A stretch of DNA of 45,249 bases from Elainella sp. Prado103 (GTDB lineage Bacteria; Cyanobacteriota; Cyanobacteriia; Elainellales; Elainellaceae). The stretch covers positions 1 to 45,249 of the forward strand of contig JALOOM010000031.1 in the NCBI GenBank assembly GCA_025454395.1. Direction: 5' to 3'. The notes under the pieces were generated by a model. That model was not told where the DNA came from. It ran no database searches and saw nothing but the letters and a program-made list of their open reading frames with translations. How positions within the stretch are numbered: the stretch's first letter is position 1; the number at the start of each line of letters is the position of its first letter. Shown here piece by piece: positions 36,930-43,940 of this stretch. Both the position numbers and the translations under genes were made by a program.

Positions 36930-38300
36930 ATGGCTACTATTCAAACCACAAAAAAGTCTGTTGCGGTTAATCCCCTCAAGCAAAGTCAACCCCTGGGTTC
37001 GGCATTGGCATTTCTGGGCTTAAAAGGCATGATGCCCCTGTTTCATGGATCGCAGGGCTGTACAGCTTTCGCCAAGGTCATGCTGGTGCGCCATTTTCGG
37101 GAAGCCATTCCTCTCTCTACCACGGCCATGAACGAAGTCAGCACGATTCTAGGCGGGGAAGATAATGTCGAACAGGCAATCTTGACATTGGTGGAGAAAT
37201 CCCATCCCGAAATCATTGGGCTTTGCACCACTGGATTGACTGAAACACGAGGCGACGATATGCCTGGTATTCTCCGCAGCATTCGCAAACGTCACCCAGA
37301 GCTATTCGATCTACCAATCATTTTTGTGTCTGCCCCTGATTTCCGAGGAGCCCTCCAGGATGGCTTCGCAGCAACTGTAGAAAGCATTGTGCGCGAGTTA
37401 CCCCAAGCCGGAGAAATTCGCCCCGATCAAGTGACCTTACTGGTCAGTTCGGCTTTTACACCGGGTGATGTGCAGGAAATCAAAGAAATGGTGAGAGCCT
37501 TTGGACTTAAACCGATCGTAGTACCCGATCTCTCTGCCTCCCTGGATGGTCATTTGGACGACTCCCCTAGCAGTGTGACTTCGGGTGGCACCACCCTGGC
37601 TGAACTGCGGGAAATTGGCTGCTCAGTTTTCACCCTGGCGATCGGTGACAGTCTGCAGAAAGCGGCTGAGATTTTGGAACAGCGATTCAAAATCCCCTAC
37701 GAAGTGTTTCCATCCCTATCGGGCTTAGGCGCAGTCGATGAGTTTCTGCAAGGCTTATCGGATATCAGCGGTGTCCCTGTCCCGGAAACCTACCGCCGTC
37801 AGCGCCGCCAACTTCAAGATGCTATGCTAGACACCCATTTTTATTTTGGACGCAAGCAGATTGCGTTGGCGTTGGAGCCAGATTTACTCAGGGGTGTAGC
37901 TCAATTTTTGCAGTTAATGGGATGTGAAATTCATACCGCTGTCACAACCACCCGATCGCCCATTCTAGAAACCTTGCCTGTCGAAACCGTCATAATTGGC
38001 GATCTGGCAGATTTTGAACGCCTTGCTCCCGGTGCCGATCTGCTGATTACCAACTCCCACGGAGCAAAGATTTCCCGGCGGCTGGGGATCCCGCTCTATC
38101 GAATGGGCTTCCCAATTTTCGATCGGTTGGGCAATGGACAGTTCAGCAAAGTCGGTTACCGTGGCACGATTCAGCTTTTGTTTGAGATCGGCAATGTCTT
38201 TGTCGAGCACGAAGAGTCAACCGTTCACACACGATTTACTCACGATGAGGAGAAAAGTAATGAAAATTGCATTTGCAACGGACGATCAAGTACACATTAA
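36930..38300 (+). CDS. nifN: FeMo-cofactor scaffold subunit NifN
   Basis: This NifK-like partner of NifE has about 456 residues. Family stretches are VNPLKQSQPLGSALAFLGLK, MMPLFHGSQGCTAFAKV (Cys44) and GLCTTGLTETRGDD. I chose ATG at 36930; a TTG at 36915 would add five residues. The last 14 codons overlap the start of nifX by 41 nt, giving a short tail (NENCICNGRSSTH) that is probably not conserved. NifE and NifN are separate here, not fused. Confidence 0.95.
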   Translation: MATIQTTKKSVAVNPLKQSQPLGSALAFLGLKGMMPLFHGSQGCTAFAKVMLVRHFREAIPLSTTAMNEVSTILGGEDNVEQAILTLVEKSHPEIIGLCTTGLTETRGDDMPGILRSIRKRHPELFDLPIIFVSAPDFRGALQDGFAATVESIVRELPQAGEIRPDQVTLLVSSAFTPGDVQEIKEMVRAFGLKPIVVPDLSASLDGHLDDSPSSVTSGGTTLAELREIGCSVFTLAIGDSLQKAAEILEQRFKIPYEVFPSLSGLGAVDEFLQGLSDISGVPVPETYRRQRRQLQDAMLDTHFYFGRKQIALALEPDLLRGVAQFLQLMGCEIHTAVTTTRSPILETLPVETVIIGDLADFERLAPGADLLITNSHGAKISRRLGIPLYRMGFPIFDRLGNGQFSKVGYRGTIQLLFEIGNVFVEHEESTVHTRFTHDEEKSNENCICNGRSSTH

Positions 38301-38685
38301 CGCTCACTTTGGCTGGGCGAAGAAAATTGATGTCTATGATGTCACCACTGAAGGATATCAGTTTCTATATACTTTACGGTTTGATGGTGATCTAAAAGAA
38401 GATGGTAACGAAGATAAACTACTTCCTAAACTGGAAGCCCTTCATGATTGCACGATTATTTATGTTTCAGCCATTGGAGGAAGTGCAGCAGCCCGTTTGA
38501 TCCACAAACAGATTACTCCCATTAAGGCCCAGTCTGAATCCGATGAAATTGCTGATGTCTTGACTAAATTAGTGCAAACCCTCAAGGGCAATCCACCCCC
38601 TTGGTTGCGCAAAGCACTACAAAAAAATGCCGCTCGTTTGGATGACTTAGATACTGCTGACACTCAAGAGGAAGCACTCGTATGA
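38260..38685 (+). CDS. nifX: FeMo-cofactor carrier NifX
   Basis: NifX binds NifB-co and the VK cluster during cofactor assembly. The 141 residues start MKIAFATDDQVHINAHFGWA, the NifX/NifB-C/NafY core, and include IYVSAIGGSAAARLI. ATG at 38260 follows GAGGAGAAAAGTA, a good ribosome site, and lies inside the end of nifN. The stop overlaps the DUF269 gene by 4 nt. Confidence 0.95.
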   Translation: MKIAFATDDQVHINAHFGWAKKIDVYDVTTEGYQFLYTLRFDGDLKEDGNEDKLLPKLEALHDCTIIYVSAIGGSAAARLIHKQITPIKAQSESDEIADVLTKLVQTLKGNPPPWLRKALQKNAARLDDLDTADTQEEALV

Positions 38686-39158
38686 CTATGACACCCTCAA
38701 CTTCTGCCACTACCGTTCCCTCCGTCGCTGATAGTCCTTTTTTAAAGGCGATCGTCCAACAAATCCGGGCTAATGATCCCTACGGTACGTACCGCAATTG
38801 GGCCGATGAACTCCTGCTCAAGCCCTATGTCGTCACCAAAGTCCAAAAGCGAGAAATCTCTGTCGAGGGAGAAGTGGATCCCATTACCAAAGGGCGCATC
38901 TTTGCCTTCTACCGAGCCGTTGCTGCTGGGGTTGAGACCGAAACGGGCCAGTTGTGCCAAGTCGTGGTGGATCTGAGCCATGAGGGATTTGGTTGGGTGC
39001 TCATCTTCTGTGGTCGCTTACTGGTAGTCTCCAGAACGTTACGGGATGCCCATCGATTTGGATTCGACTCGATCGAGAAAGTCGCAGCCGAAGGAGACAA
39101 GCTCATCCTGAGTGGTGTGGATTACATCCGCCGCTTCCCCGAAGTCGCTAAAGCTTAG
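38682..39158 (+). CDS. NifX-associated nitrogen fixation protein (DUF269)
   Basis: This 158-residue protein belongs to the NifX-associated family (DUF269), represented by Cce_0566 of Cyanothece. Typical stretches are PFLKAIVQQIRANDPYGTYR, ISVEGEVDPITKGRIFAFY and VLIFCGRLLVVSRTLRDAHR. The exact role is unknown; it almost always follows nifX. It is translationally coupled to nifX by an ATGA overlap. Confidence 0.94.
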   Translation: MTMTPSTSATTVPSVADSPFLKAIVQQIRANDPYGTYRNWADELLLKPYVVTKVQKREISVEGEVDPITKGRIFAFYRAVAAGVETETGQLCQVVVDLSHEGFGWVLIFCGRLLVVSRTLRDAHRFGFDSIEKVAAEGDKLILSGVDYIRRFPEVAKA

Positions 39159-39229
39159 GTGGAAACTATCGGCATATCAAAATACCGGAACACAGAAACT
39201 GGGATGCAACAGACAATCAGGAGAAGCAG

Positions 39230-39457
39230 ATGGTTTCAACCCCAGCCAGTCCCCCTGTAGTGAGTGCAGATGAGCTTAAACAGCAGATTCGCAAGCTCAA
39301 TAGCAAGGCAGGACAACTCAAAATGGATTTGCATGATCTAGCAGAAGGGTTACCAGCACAATATCAAGAATTGATGATCGTTGCTGCAGAAACCTATGCA
39401 GTTTTTCGCCAGTTAGATGAGATGAAGCAACAGCTTACTGCACTGAAAGGAGAGTAA
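39230..39457 (+). CDS. DUF683 family (CCE_0567-type) nif-associated protein
   Basis: This 75-residue helical protein matches DUF683, represented by Cce_0567 of Cyanothece, always paired with DUF269 in nif clusters. The core is ELKQQIRKLNSKAGQLKMDL and LHDLAEGLPAQYQELM. A helical hairpin fold and metal binding have been described for the family; its role is unknown. It lies 2 bp before nifW and has AGGAG upstream. Confidence 0.9.
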   Translation: MVSTPASPPVVSADELKQQIRKLNSKAGQLKMDLHDLAEGLPAQYQELMIVAAETYAVFRQLDEMKQQLTALKGE

Positions 39458-39459
39458 CC

Positions 39460-39777
39460 ATGACTTCTGGAACATTGATGGAATTCAAGCAGCTCAAAGA
39501 TGCTGAACAATATTTTGAATTCTTTGGGCTACCTTATGATCCAACGGTCGTAAACGTCAATCGCCTGCATATCTTGAAACAGTTTTCTAATTCAATGCAG
39601 GAAATTGAAGCGACTCCAGATCTATCTGAAGCTGAACAACTCCAGGCCTATCAAGTTGCCCTAGTTCACGCCTACGAGCTATTCCTTTCTTCCACTGGGG
39701 TTGAGCAAAAGCTATTCAAGGTATTCAAAGATAAGCCGAAGAATGTTGTGATGCTGAGTGAGTTAACAGCTCATTAA
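39460..39777 (+). CDS. nifW: Nitrogenase-stabilising/protective protein NifW
   Basis: NifW interacts with the MoFe protein and helps protect or mature it. The 105 residues show the family core EYFEFFGLPYDP-like (here QYFEFFGLPYDPTVVNVNRL), HILKQFSNSMQEI and KLFKVFKDKP. Start ATG at 39460 follows AAAGGAGAG overlapping the end of the DUF683 gene. Confidence 0.95.
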   Translation: MTSGTLMEFKQLKDAEQYFEFFGLPYDPTVVNVNRLHILKQFSNSMQEIEATPDLSEAEQLQAYQVALVHAYELFLSSTGVEQKLFKVFKDKPKNVVMLSELTAH

Positions 39778-39827
39778 CGAGCATGAAATGAACTGATTTG
39801 GCCATTCATACTTCAGGAGTGATAGAC

Positions 39828-40679
39828 GTGACCCTCACACCGATCGAACTTGAACGCTATCGTCGTCAAATGATGCTGCCCCAATTTGGTGAGGCAGCTC
39901 AGGAGAAACTCAAATCCACCACTGCTTTAGTCACAGGTGTAGGTGGACTCGGAGGTACCGCAGCACTCTATTTAGCCGTCGCTGGGATTGGGCGGCTGAT
40001 CCTGGTTCGGGGGGGTGAGTTACGGCTGGATGATATGAACCGGCAAATTTTGATGACCGATGATTGGGTGGGACAACCCCGTGTGTTCAAAGCCAAAGAG
40101 ACATTGGAAAAAATTAATCCGGATGTCAAGATTGATGCGGTCTTTGAATATGTCACACCTGAGAATGTGGATAGTTTAGTCCATGACGCAGATATTGCAG
40201 TGGATTGCGCCCATAATTTTACAGAACGCGATCGACTGAATGCAGCCTGTGTCCGCTGGAATCGCCCTATGGTCGAAGCTGCCATGAATGGCATGGAAGC
40301 CTATCTCACGACGATCGTGCCCGGTGAAACGGGTTGTTTATCCTGTCTCTTTCCGGAGAAACCCGAGTGGGATCGGCGGGGATTTTCGGTTCTAGGAGCC
40401 GTGTCAGGCACCTTGGCCTGCTTAACGGCACTGGAGGTAATTAAACTGGTGACGGGGTTCAGTGCTCCACTGCGATCGGAATTGTTGACTATGGATCTCG
40501 ATCGAATGGTATTTGCGAAGCGTCGCACTTATCACGATCCCCATTGTCCAGTCTGTGGCAGTCAGAATCAGTCCTTATCCCGGACTCAAGTTACCACTTC
40601 GCTCTCAGATTCGCTTATAGAGCCACTCAAAAGCTCGCTCGCTGACTCACCAGAAAATTCACTGGTTCCCAATTATTAA
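39828..40679 (+). CDS. hesA: HesA (ThiF/MoeB/E1-like) protein
   Basis: HesA is an E1-like adenylating enzyme found beside hesB in cyanobacterial nif clusters and thought to act in cluster or molybdenum metabolism. The protein of about 283 residues shows the nucleotide-binding GVGGLGGTAALYLAVAGIG, DDMNRQILMTDD and the zinc cysteines CLSCLF and HCPVCG. I prefer GTG at 39828, 9 nt after AGGAG; a TTG at 39798 lacks a ribosome site. The C-terminal Ser-rich tail is variable. Confidence 0.93.
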   Translation: MTLTPIELERYRRQMMLPQFGEAAQEKLKSTTALVTGVGGLGGTAALYLAVAGIGRLILVRGGELRLDDMNRQILMTDDWVGQPRVFKAKETLEKINPDVKIDAVFEYVTPENVDSLVHDADIAVDCAHNFTERDRLNAACVRWNRPMVEAAMNGMEAYLTTIVPGETGCLSCLFPEKPEWDRRGFSVLGAVSGTLACLTALEVIKLVTGFSAPLRSELLTMDLDRMVFAKRRTYHDPHCPVCGSQNQSLSRTQVTTSLSDSLIEPLKSSLADSPENSLVPNY

Positions 40680-40745
40680 TTCCTGAAAATCTATTCCCCA
40701 TTATCACCTCCCCCAATCACCCAACATATCTTAAGGAGCAGAGCA

Positions 40746-41114
40746 GTGACCATTACGTTGACAGAAAAGGCTGAGTTTCGGCTACGGGCTTTCCTGCAAG
40801 GATCAGCCGATAAAGAGGCGATCGAAAAAGGGATTCGGGTTGGAGTTTCCGACGGCGGCTGTAGTGGCTATCAATATACTTTAAACATTGATAACGCGCC
40901 TAGTGATGATGACCTGATTGTTCAACAAGGAAGAGTACGAGTCTTTATCGACCAAACTAGCGCACCCTTGCTAGAAGGGGTCGTGATCGATTACATCGAA
41001 GGCATTATGGAAAGCGGTTTTAAGTTCAGCAATCCCAATGCTTCCGAAACTTGCGGTTGCGGCCAATCGTTCAAAGCGGGAGATTGTTCTCCTGCTGGCG
41101 TACCCTGTAGCTAG
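40746..41114 (+). CDS. hesB: HesB/NifIscA-type Fe-S assembly protein
   Basis: This 122-residue A-type carrier delivers Fe-S clusters. The three conserved cysteines are Cys39 (SDGGCSGYQY), Cys103 and Cys105 (SETCGCGQSF), as in IscA. The extra C-terminal residues after CGCG (ending AGDCSPAGVPCS) add two more cysteines and are typical of HesB. GTG start at 40746 follows TAAGGAG. It lies 66 bp after hesA. Confidence 0.94.
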   Translation: MTITLTEKAEFRLRAFLQGSADKEAIEKGIRVGVSDGGCSGYQYTLNIDNAPSDDDLIVQQGRVRVFIDQTSAPLLEGVVIDYIEGIMESGFKFSNPNASETCGCGQSFKAGDCSPAGVPCS

Positions 41115-41165
41115 ATGATGGCTAATAATGACGGCAATGATGACGGCAATGATGATGGCGATCCC

Positions 41166-41219
41166 ATACTGAGATCCTTCAACCCATACTGAGATCCTTC
41201 AAATACTGAGATCCTTCAA
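41166..41219. repeat. 17-bp repeat, three copies, in the hesB-fdxH spacer
   Basis: ATACTGAGATCCTTCAA occurs exactly at 41166-41182, 41186-41202 and 41203-41219, right up to the fdxH ribosome site. A simpler AATGATGACGGC array precedes it at about 41118-41160. The last copy merges into AAAGGAG, so it may affect fdxH translation. Confidence 0.9.
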
Positions 41220-41233
41220 AGGAGAACCGAATT

Positions 41234-41533
41234 ATGACAACCTACAACGTTCGACTCATTAGCAAAAAATACAATCTCGATCTGACCATTCCAGTTGAAG
41301 AAGATACTTCGATTTTAGAAGCTGCGGAAGATGCCGGTGTCGATCTACCCTTCTCCTGCCAAGCTGGAGCTTGTTCAAGCTGTGTTGGCAAACTCGTAGA
41401 AGGAGAAATTGATCAATCGGAACAAACATTTCTCGATGACGAGCAGATTGCTAAAGGCTTTATCCTGCTCTGTGTCTCCCATCCCAAATCCGATTGTACA
41501 ATCCGAACCCATCAGGAAGCTTACCTAGTTTAA
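41234..41533 (+). CDS. fdxH: [2Fe-2S] ferredoxin FdxH, nitrogenase electron donor
   Basis: FdxH passes electrons to NifH. The 99-residue plant-type ferredoxin has ligands Cys42, 47, 50 and 80 ([17 protein letters not shown]). Lys11 and the basic start [10 protein letters not shown] fit the nif-specific FdxH branch rather than the acidic photosynthetic PetF. ATG at 41234 follows AAAGGAG. Regulation is presumably with hesAB, though the repeat-rich spacer might hold a further promoter. Confidence 0.94.
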   Translation: MTTYNVRLISKKYNLDLTIPVEEDTSILEAAEDAGVDLPFSCQAGACSSCVGKLVEGEIDQSEQTFLDDEQIAKGFILLCVSHPKSDCTIRTHQEAYLV

Positions 41534-41568
41534 GTCCCATTCATCACGGTGATCGCGGAGTAAAGACC

Positions 41569-41829
41569 ATGAATCAAGGATTAACTATGACTGGTGCCTC
41601 CCTCAAGATATTAAAGGTAGGTGCAAAGGGAATCATTACCGGCTTCAGTCACACGAACGATCGAGTAATGCAGAAACTAAAATCAATGGATCTACGTCCT
41701 GGAATGTCCATTACTTTAGAACAACGTTTTCCTCGTTTCATCATTGCCGCCGGTTTTCAGCGGTTTGCCCTAGATGATACTCTGATTCATGCCATTTACG
41801 TTCGCCCGCTGAATCGCCACACTTCTTAG
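41569..41829 (+). CDS. feoA: FeoA-domain protein
   Basis: This 86-residue protein has the SH3-like FeoA fold: LKVGAKGIITGF, MQKLKSMDLRPGMSITLEQR and IIAAGFQRFALDD. FeoA normally supports the FeoB ferrous-iron permease; no feoB is present here, so it probably is a stand-alone nif-linked iron protein, as in other cyanobacterial nif clusters. ATG at 41569 gives the standard length; ATG at 41587 is an alternative. It lies 35 bp after fdxH. Confidence 0.88.
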   Translation: MNQGLTMTGASLKILKVGAKGIITGFSHTNDRVMQKLKSMDLRPGMSITLEQRFPRFIIAAGFQRFALDDTLIHAIYVRPLNRHTS

Positions 41830-41898
41830 ACTCGATTTTCCTGGCTTTCATTTCTACTCTACGAGAACACTTAAACACCCGATCCGAGGAACCCACCC

Positions 41899-42195
41899 AT
41901 GGCAACACTAACTGGTTTAACACGCGGCGGTACAACTTGGCTACCTCAATTTGTTCAGGCGATCAATCAATCCACCTGTTTAGGGTGTGGTCGATGCTTC
42001 AAAGTCTGTGGTCGCAATGTGCTGATGCTGAAGGCAATGAACGAAGATGGAGAATTTGTTGAGGATGAAGATGGAGAAGAAAGCGAACGTAAGGTCATGA
42101 CGATCGCCAATGCTGAAAAATGTATCGGTTGTCAGGCTTGCTCCAGAATTTGTCCGAAGAATTGCTACACCCATGGTTCGCTAGATCTGAACTAA
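41899..42195 (+). CDS. fdxB: Nif-specific ferredoxin III, 2[4Fe-4S] (FdxB-like)
   Basis: This 98-residue ferredoxin binds two [4Fe-4S] clusters: Cys27, 30, 33, 37 ([12 protein letters not shown]) and Cys75, 78, 81, 85 ([12 protein letters not shown]), with an acidic insert between them and an extra Cys89. It fits the nif-specific ferredoxin III family and probably donates electrons to NifB or nitrogenase. It is the last intact gene of the nif block and may compensate for the missing fdxN. Confidence 0.93.
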   Translation: MATLTGLTRGGTTWLPQFVQAINQSTCLGCGRCFKVCGRNVLMLKAMNEDGEFVEDEDGEESERKVMTIANAEKCIGCQACSRICPKNCYTHGSLDLN

Positions 42196-42229
42196 GGGTT
42201 GAGTAATCGCAGTTGGAAGGTATCCGTAA

Positions 42230-42382
42230 ACATCCCTACGCCAACCACAAGGAGGAAACAATCTATATGGTAAAGAATATGCCGATCGTTTGTTTGCCCA
42301 AAGTGGTGTCGATCGGGCACCCGTCATTCAGGGTGAGTTAATTGGGGTGATCTTCTTCACGGATATTTTGTTAAAGAGTTAG
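42230..42382 (+). pseudogene. Remnant of a CBS-domain protein gene (C-terminal half-domain)
   Basis: After an in-frame stop (TAA at 42227-42229) the frame reads NNLYGKEYADRLFAQSGV, then DRAPVIQGELIGVIFFTDIL and a TAG at 42380-42382. APVIQGELIGVI-TDIL is a textbook end of a CBS domain. The frame has no start codon and covers only the second half of one CBS motif, so it is a truncated gene. CBS proteins often bind adenyl nucleotides; what the whole gene did is unknown. Confidence 0.6.
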
Positions 42383-42406
42383 CCGTCCTCATGCCGGACG
42401 AGAATA

Positions 42407-42450
42407 GCATTGGAATGCAGATGGAAGATTTTAGCGCAGCATTCCAATGC
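42407..42450. terminator. Perfect 12-bp inverted repeat after the nif block
   Basis: GCATTGGAATGC at 42407-42418 and GCATTCCAATGC at 42439-42450 pair fully around a 20-nt loop. It lies between the convergent nif block and the GAP-like gene, so a two-way terminator is likely, but no clear T run follows on either strand. Confidence 0.5.
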
Positions 42451-42483
42451 ACTTATAAAATGCACTTATAAAATGCACTTATA
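42447..42483. repeat. 13-bp tandem repeat, nearly three copies
   Basis: ATGCACTTATAAA repeats at 42447-42459 and 42460-42472, with a partial third copy to 42483. It starts inside the right arm of the 12-bp inverted repeat and ends just before the stop codon of the GAP-like gene. Confidence 0.85.
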
Positions 42484-42490
42484 ATTAGTC

Positions 42491-43168
42491 TCAAACCAAT
42501 AATCCTGTTAACCCCTTCCAAAAGAAGAAAAAGCCAAAGAGAGACGAAACGATAATCGTAATCAGGCGGTTGTATTGATTGAGCCAATCAGTGGCTGCGG
42601 CCAAAAGACTGGCGGATTGACGGGGGCTGATCGCGGAGATCACGAGCGGTAAGATGATCACCGACTGTGCACCCAGAACATAGATCAGAAAAGCAATGAC
42701 ATATTCAGATGGGCTATTGAAATTGGCTGACTGGATCACGCTAATCGCAGACAGGGTAAAAACCCAGAGTTTAGCTCCAAGGAGGGTGAAGATGGCACCC
42801 AGTCCAAAGGCCTTCAAGGGTGTAGCTGAGTCAATTAGTCCCATCCATTTGGGTGGCGGAGCATCGGGATCGGGTTCATGGTACAGGGATTTGATCGCGG
42901 CAATCAACAGCAAAATACCAACAATCAGCAGCAGCGTTGAAACCACTGAGGATGGCTTACCCACTTCTCCATCCACTGCTCTTGCTGCCAAAACATAGCC
43001 AAACACAACTCCCTGCATCAACCGCACCAGGGTGATTCCAGCAACAAAAGCGATCGCTTTCAGTAAGCCGTTGCGACTGCGAAGTATTAACAAAACTAGA
43101 ATGATCCAGATGGGAGCCAGAGCGGTTCCCAGCATCATCGGCAACAAATTGGGAATGAGGTCTATCAT
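42491..43168 (-). CDS. GAP/LysE-like family integral membrane protein
   Basis: This 225-residue protein has six hydrophobic segments (for example PMMLGTALAPIWIILVLLIL, AFGLGAIFTLLGAKLWVFTL and LITIIVSSLFGFFFFWKGL). The pattern matches the GAP (Sap-like) family, related to the LysE transporter superfamily, which moves small molecules or lipids; the substrate is unknown. I prefer ATG at 43168, 9 nt after AAGGA; the adjacent GTG at 43171 is also possible. It converges on the nif block and is not obviously linked to it. Confidence 0.8.
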   Translation of the reverse strand: MIDLIPNLLPMMLGTALAPIWIILVLLILRSRNGLLKAIAFVAGITLVRLMQGVVFGYVLAARAVDGEVGKPSSVVSTLLLIVGILLLIAAIKSLYHEPDPDAPPPKWMGLIDSATPLKAFGLGAIFTLLGAKLWVFTLSAISVIQSANFNSPSEYVIAFLIYVLGAQSVIILPLVISAISPRQSASLLAAATDWLNQYNRLITIIVSSLFGFFFFWKGLTGLLV

Positions 43169-43686
43169 CACGGTTTATCCTTGGTGCTGATCAGGATGAG
43201 TAGGTGCTGCATGTTGCTTGATTTGTTTGGCATTTGCTTGGTATTTGCTTGGCATTTGTTCGGCATGTGCTTGGCATGTGCTTGGCAAAAATGCAGACTC
43301 CAGGCTGCTACACCCGCCCAATGGGCGACCACTACATCAAAATGCTGGATGCGAACCTGTCCGGTCGGTTCAACCAACAGATGAGAAGCATTCAGGCACT
43401 CATCCGTCTTCAAGTATCTATCTGTTCATGAGCAGAAGATGTTAAATTTTTCACGAGACAAAATCCAAGGAGAGAAGTGTTTGGATTGGGCGATCGGGCT
43501 TCACAAGTAGCCAAACTTAACAACTACAAGAGGTTTGAGCACAAAAGCATGATCAGGTCATCACGTTAAACACCATTTCTACTCGGCGCGGTTCCTATGG
43601 TTCAATGCTAGATCGTAGTCAACGAACTAACGGCGACAACTAACACAAATGCAAGGTATCGCAAACTCACAGCCATTCCCAGCGGT
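43169..43686. other. Repeat-bearing spacer upstream of the GAP-like gene
   Basis: About 520 bp without a convincing gene. It holds the 11-bp array at 43223-43288. On the minus strand near 43590-43660 a 22-codon frame (MAVSLRYLAFVLVVAVSSLT) looks like a lone signal sequence, perhaps a relic, but it is too short to call. Confidence 0.5.
43223..43288. repeat. 11-bp tandem repeat, six copies
   Basis: Units of TTGCTTGGCAT and close variants start at 43223, 43234, 43245, 43256, 43267 and 43278. The array lies 55-120 bp upstream of the GAP-like start codon, in its likely promoter. The 11-bp period is near one helical turn. Confidence 0.9.
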
Positions 43687-43857
43687 TTAGCGATCCGCAT
43701 CTAGCAGAAGTTCTGCTTGCCGCAATACAGTTGGGGCGAAAGAGTCAGCGATCGGTTCAGGGCGATCGATCGAAGTTTGATTTTGGCTGCAACTCGCAAT
43801 GAGTATGATCGTGGTAATCAGAAAAAAGGATTTAGGGAAAGTTAGGAAGAATTGCAT
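43687..43857 (-). CDS. Putative tiny lipoprotein (56 aa)
   Basis: This 56-codon frame starts at 43857 with a basic-hydrophobic leader (MQFFLTFPKSFFLITTIILI) and a lipobox-like LIASC, so Cys23 could be lipidated. The mature part (SQNQTSIDRPEPIADSFAPT, then VLRQAELLLDADR) is unlike any family I know. The ribosome site is weak. It lies just downstream of the broken CHAT gene on the same strand and may once have been cotranscribed with it. Confidence 0.45.
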   Translation of the reverse strand: MQFFLTFPKSFFLITTIILIASCSQNQTSIDRPEPIADSFAPTVLRQAELLLDADR

Positions 43858-43940
43858 GGTTGATTTCTCGATCGATTAAAACATACATTTACTCCCTATT
43901 GAGAGAGCTAAGATGCTTATGCAAGTCAACCTAGAAAAGG

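Larger units (their letters stand above)
42196..42490. other. Right border of the nif cluster: gene remnant, hairpin and tandem repeat
   Basis: These 295 bp hold no intact gene. They contain a CBS-domain remnant, a perfect 12-bp inverted repeat and a 13-bp triple repeat, each listed separately. Confidence 0.6.

Noticed and set aside
43168..43413. 81-codon minus-strand frame upstream of the GAP-like gene
   Set aside because: A large part is a translation of the 11-bp tandem array (repeated Asn-Lys-Cys/Gln words), so it is probably not protein.
43590..43665. 22-codon signal-like peptide on the minus strand
   Set aside because: Too short, weak ribosome site and no mature domain after it; noted only as a possible relic.
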